From positions 1-13,807 of the forward strand of contig VBGO01000110.1 in NCBI GenBank assembly GCA_005882525.1: a stretch of 13,807 bases of DNA. The letters run 5' to 3'. Positions 12,549 through 13,807 of the stretch are shown piece by piece. Position numbers and translations under genes: made by a program. Origin of the DNA: Chloroflexota bacterium (GTDB lineage: Bacteria; Chloroflexota; Dormibacteria; CF-121). The notes beneath the pieces are model-generated. The model was given only the letters and a program-made list of their open reading frames with translations. It was not told the DNA's origin and searched no databases. Position 1 is the first letter of the stretch, and every line of letters starts with the position of its first letter.

Positions 12549-13807
12549 ATGCGAAGAGTGGGTTCGGCATTTGCCCTGGCGACCGGCGCTTTTGTGGCGC
12601 TGGCGAGCACGGCGCTCGCCAGCACCGTACCGCTGCAGCAAATCAGCTCCGATCCTTTCACGAACACGACCAGTCTTCACAAAACCCAGGAGGAGCCCGA
12701 TACCTTCGCGTTTGGTTCGACCATCGTCTCCACCTTCCAGGTGGGACGCTTCCGCAACGGCGGGGCATCCGACATTGGATTTGCCACGTCGCAGAACGGC
12801 GGCCGGACCTGGACGCATGGATCGCTTCCTGGGTTGACATTCCAGGTCGATCCGTCCAGCCCGTACGAGCGTGTCAGCGATGCGTCGGTAGCCTTCGACG
12901 CCAAGCACAATGTCTGGATGATCTCCTCGATCCCACTGTTACCAAACAGGTTCGTGCCAACCGTCTTTGTTAGTCGCTCGACCGACGGCGGCCTCACCTG
13001 GGGCAACCCAATATCGATCGTGCCTCTGAACTCGGGTGACTTCGACAAGAACTGGAGTGTTTGCGACAACTCTCCAACGAGCCCCTTTTACGGGAGCTGC
13101 TATACCGAATTCGATAACTTCGCAAAGGCGGACCTCGAGCTCATGACGACGTCCAGGGACGGCGGCCTGACTTGGGGACCAGCCATGAGCGCCGGCAACA
13201 GTGCCAAAGGCCTGGGGGGCCAGCCCGTGGTCCAGCCAAACGGCACCGTCATCGTGCCCTTCGAGACCATCCACGGGACGATCGCCGCCTTCCGCTCCAC
13301 CGATGGCGGTGCAAGCTGGGACAACGCGGTCCTGGTCGCCCATATCAACTTCCACTCCGTCGCCGGGAACCTTCGCACGTCACCGCTGCCTACCGCCGAG
13401 ATCGACGGATCCGGCATCGTCTACGTCGCCTGGGAGGACTGCAGTTTCGAGCCCGGGTGTGCGGCCAACGATATCGTATTCAGCTCCTCGGCTGATGGCG
13501 TGAACTGGTCCGGATTGTCGCGTGTGCCGGCCGACCCGGTTGGAAGCGGGGTGGACCACTTCATTCCAGGTTTGGGCGTCGACCGAGCAACCTCGGGCAG
13601 CCGTGCTCACCTCGGGCTGACCTACTACTACTATCCAAATGCCGCCTGCACCGTCTCCACCTGCGAGCTCGACGCCGCCTTCATCTCGTCCGCCAACGCC
13701 GGCGTAACCTGGAGTCGTAAACAGTCATTGGCCGGCCCGATGAACCTCACGTGGTTGCCGTTGACGACACAGGGCTATATGGTGGGCGACTACATTTCGA
13801 CATCCTT
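12549..13807 (+). CDS. Secreted Asp-box (BNR/sialidase-like) propeller protein, 3' end cut by the window
   Basis: Open for 419 codons to the window edge. ATG 12549 is preferred over ATG 12543 because GGAGGAG ends 8 nt before it. The N-terminus MRRVGSAFALATGAFVALAS with TALAS is a signal peptide, so the protein is exported. Asp-box motifs recur about every 55-65 residues: SQNGGRTW at 81, STDGGLTW at 144, SRDGGLTW at 202, STDGGASW at 250, SADGVNW at 314 and SANAGVTW at 381, as expected for successive propeller blades. The later ones are degenerate. Several Cys pairs (CDNSPTSPFYGSC, CSFEPGC, CTVSTC) suggest disulfides outside the cell. It lies 31 bp after the interrupted Asp-box gene and is probably co-transcribed. 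It may be a paralogue; enzymatic function cannot be assigned because no catalytic sialidase triad was identified. Confidence 0.85.
   Translation, partial: MRRVGSAFALATGAFVALASTALASTVPLQQISSDPFTNTTSLHKTQEEPDTFAFGSTIVSTFQVGRFRNGGASDIGFATSQNGGRTWTHGSLPGLTFQVDPSSPYERVSDASVAFDAKHNVWMISSIPLLPNRFVPTVFVSRSTDGGLTWGNPISIVPLNSGDFDKNWSVCDNSPTSPFYGSCYTEFDNFAKADLELMTTSRDGGLTWGPAMSAGNSAKGLGGQPVVQPNGTVIVPFETIHGTIAAFRSTDGGASWDNAVLVAHINFHSVAGNLRTSPLPTAEIDGSGIVYVAWEDCSFEPGCAANDIVFSSSADGVNWSGLSRVPADPVGSGVDHFIPGLGVDRATSGSRAHLGLTYYYYPNAACTVSTCELDAAFISSANAGVTWSRKQSLAGPMNLTWLPLTTQGYMVGDYISTS

Noticed and set aside
11551..12837. Overlapping plus-strand open frame of 428 codons across both Asp-box genes.
   Set aside because: It is in another frame, Arg/Gln-rich and without homology; the Asp-box motifs lie in the annotated frames.

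Overview
The window is high-GC bacterial chromosome. GTG and TTG starts are frequent, several genes lack a Shine-Dalgarno sequence, and secreted beta-propeller proteins and a phenylacetyl-CoA epoxidase cluster are present. This suits a soil bacterium of the Chloroflexota, Dormibacterota or Actinomycetota type, but nothing here fixes the phylum. No transposase, tRNA, rRNA or CRISPR array was seen.

Layout. Positions 1-1095 (-) hold most of a thymidine/pyrimidine-nucleoside phosphorylase, truncated by the window edge. It is divergent from a MntP-type manganese efflux gene (1118-1632, +) that has lost about 16-18 codons and its frame. Then comes a minus-strand operon of pilus-associated proteins: two TadE-like proteins and one long TadG-like protein (4282 down to 1634). 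A 496-bp gap follows, then a minus-strand kelch-propeller lipoprotein (6197-4779) and a small membrane-anchored protein (6682-6299). Divergently, the plus strand carries a compact overlapping phenylacetyl-CoA epoxidase operon: paaA, the MIP18 half of paaD, paaB, paaC and a separate 60-residue zinc-ribbon gene that matches the other half of PaaD. A PLP-fold aminotransferase-like gene lacking several canonical active-site residues closes it. A 408-bp gap follows, then two secreted Asp-box (BNR) propeller genes. The first is broken by an in-frame TAG and the second runs off the window.

The most interesting signal lies in the two large gaps. Positions 4504-4750 and 10374-10549, both on the plus strand, are two diverged copies of one structured RNA. 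They share a 20-nt identical 5' end, a 5'/3' closing helix, a covarying stem with a conserved GGAAACGA loop, a covarying 9-bp hairpin capped by a GNRA tetraloop, and a conserved 3' domain of about 40 nt. Between them the number and sequence of hairpins vary; copy 1 has four extra hairpins, all with GNRA loops. Each copy is preceded at identical spacing by a promoter-like pair (TTGCGG, 17 bp, TAnnnT, 7 nt) that puts the predicted transcript start on the first base of the closing helix. Copy 1 has no plus-strand gene downstream, so these look like free-standing non-coding RNAs rather than leaders. I could not match them to RNase P, tmRNA, SRP, 6S or a riboswitch I know.

Three genes carry lesions or splits (mntP, the first Asp-box gene, paaD), so consensus errors should be excluded before these are taken as biology.
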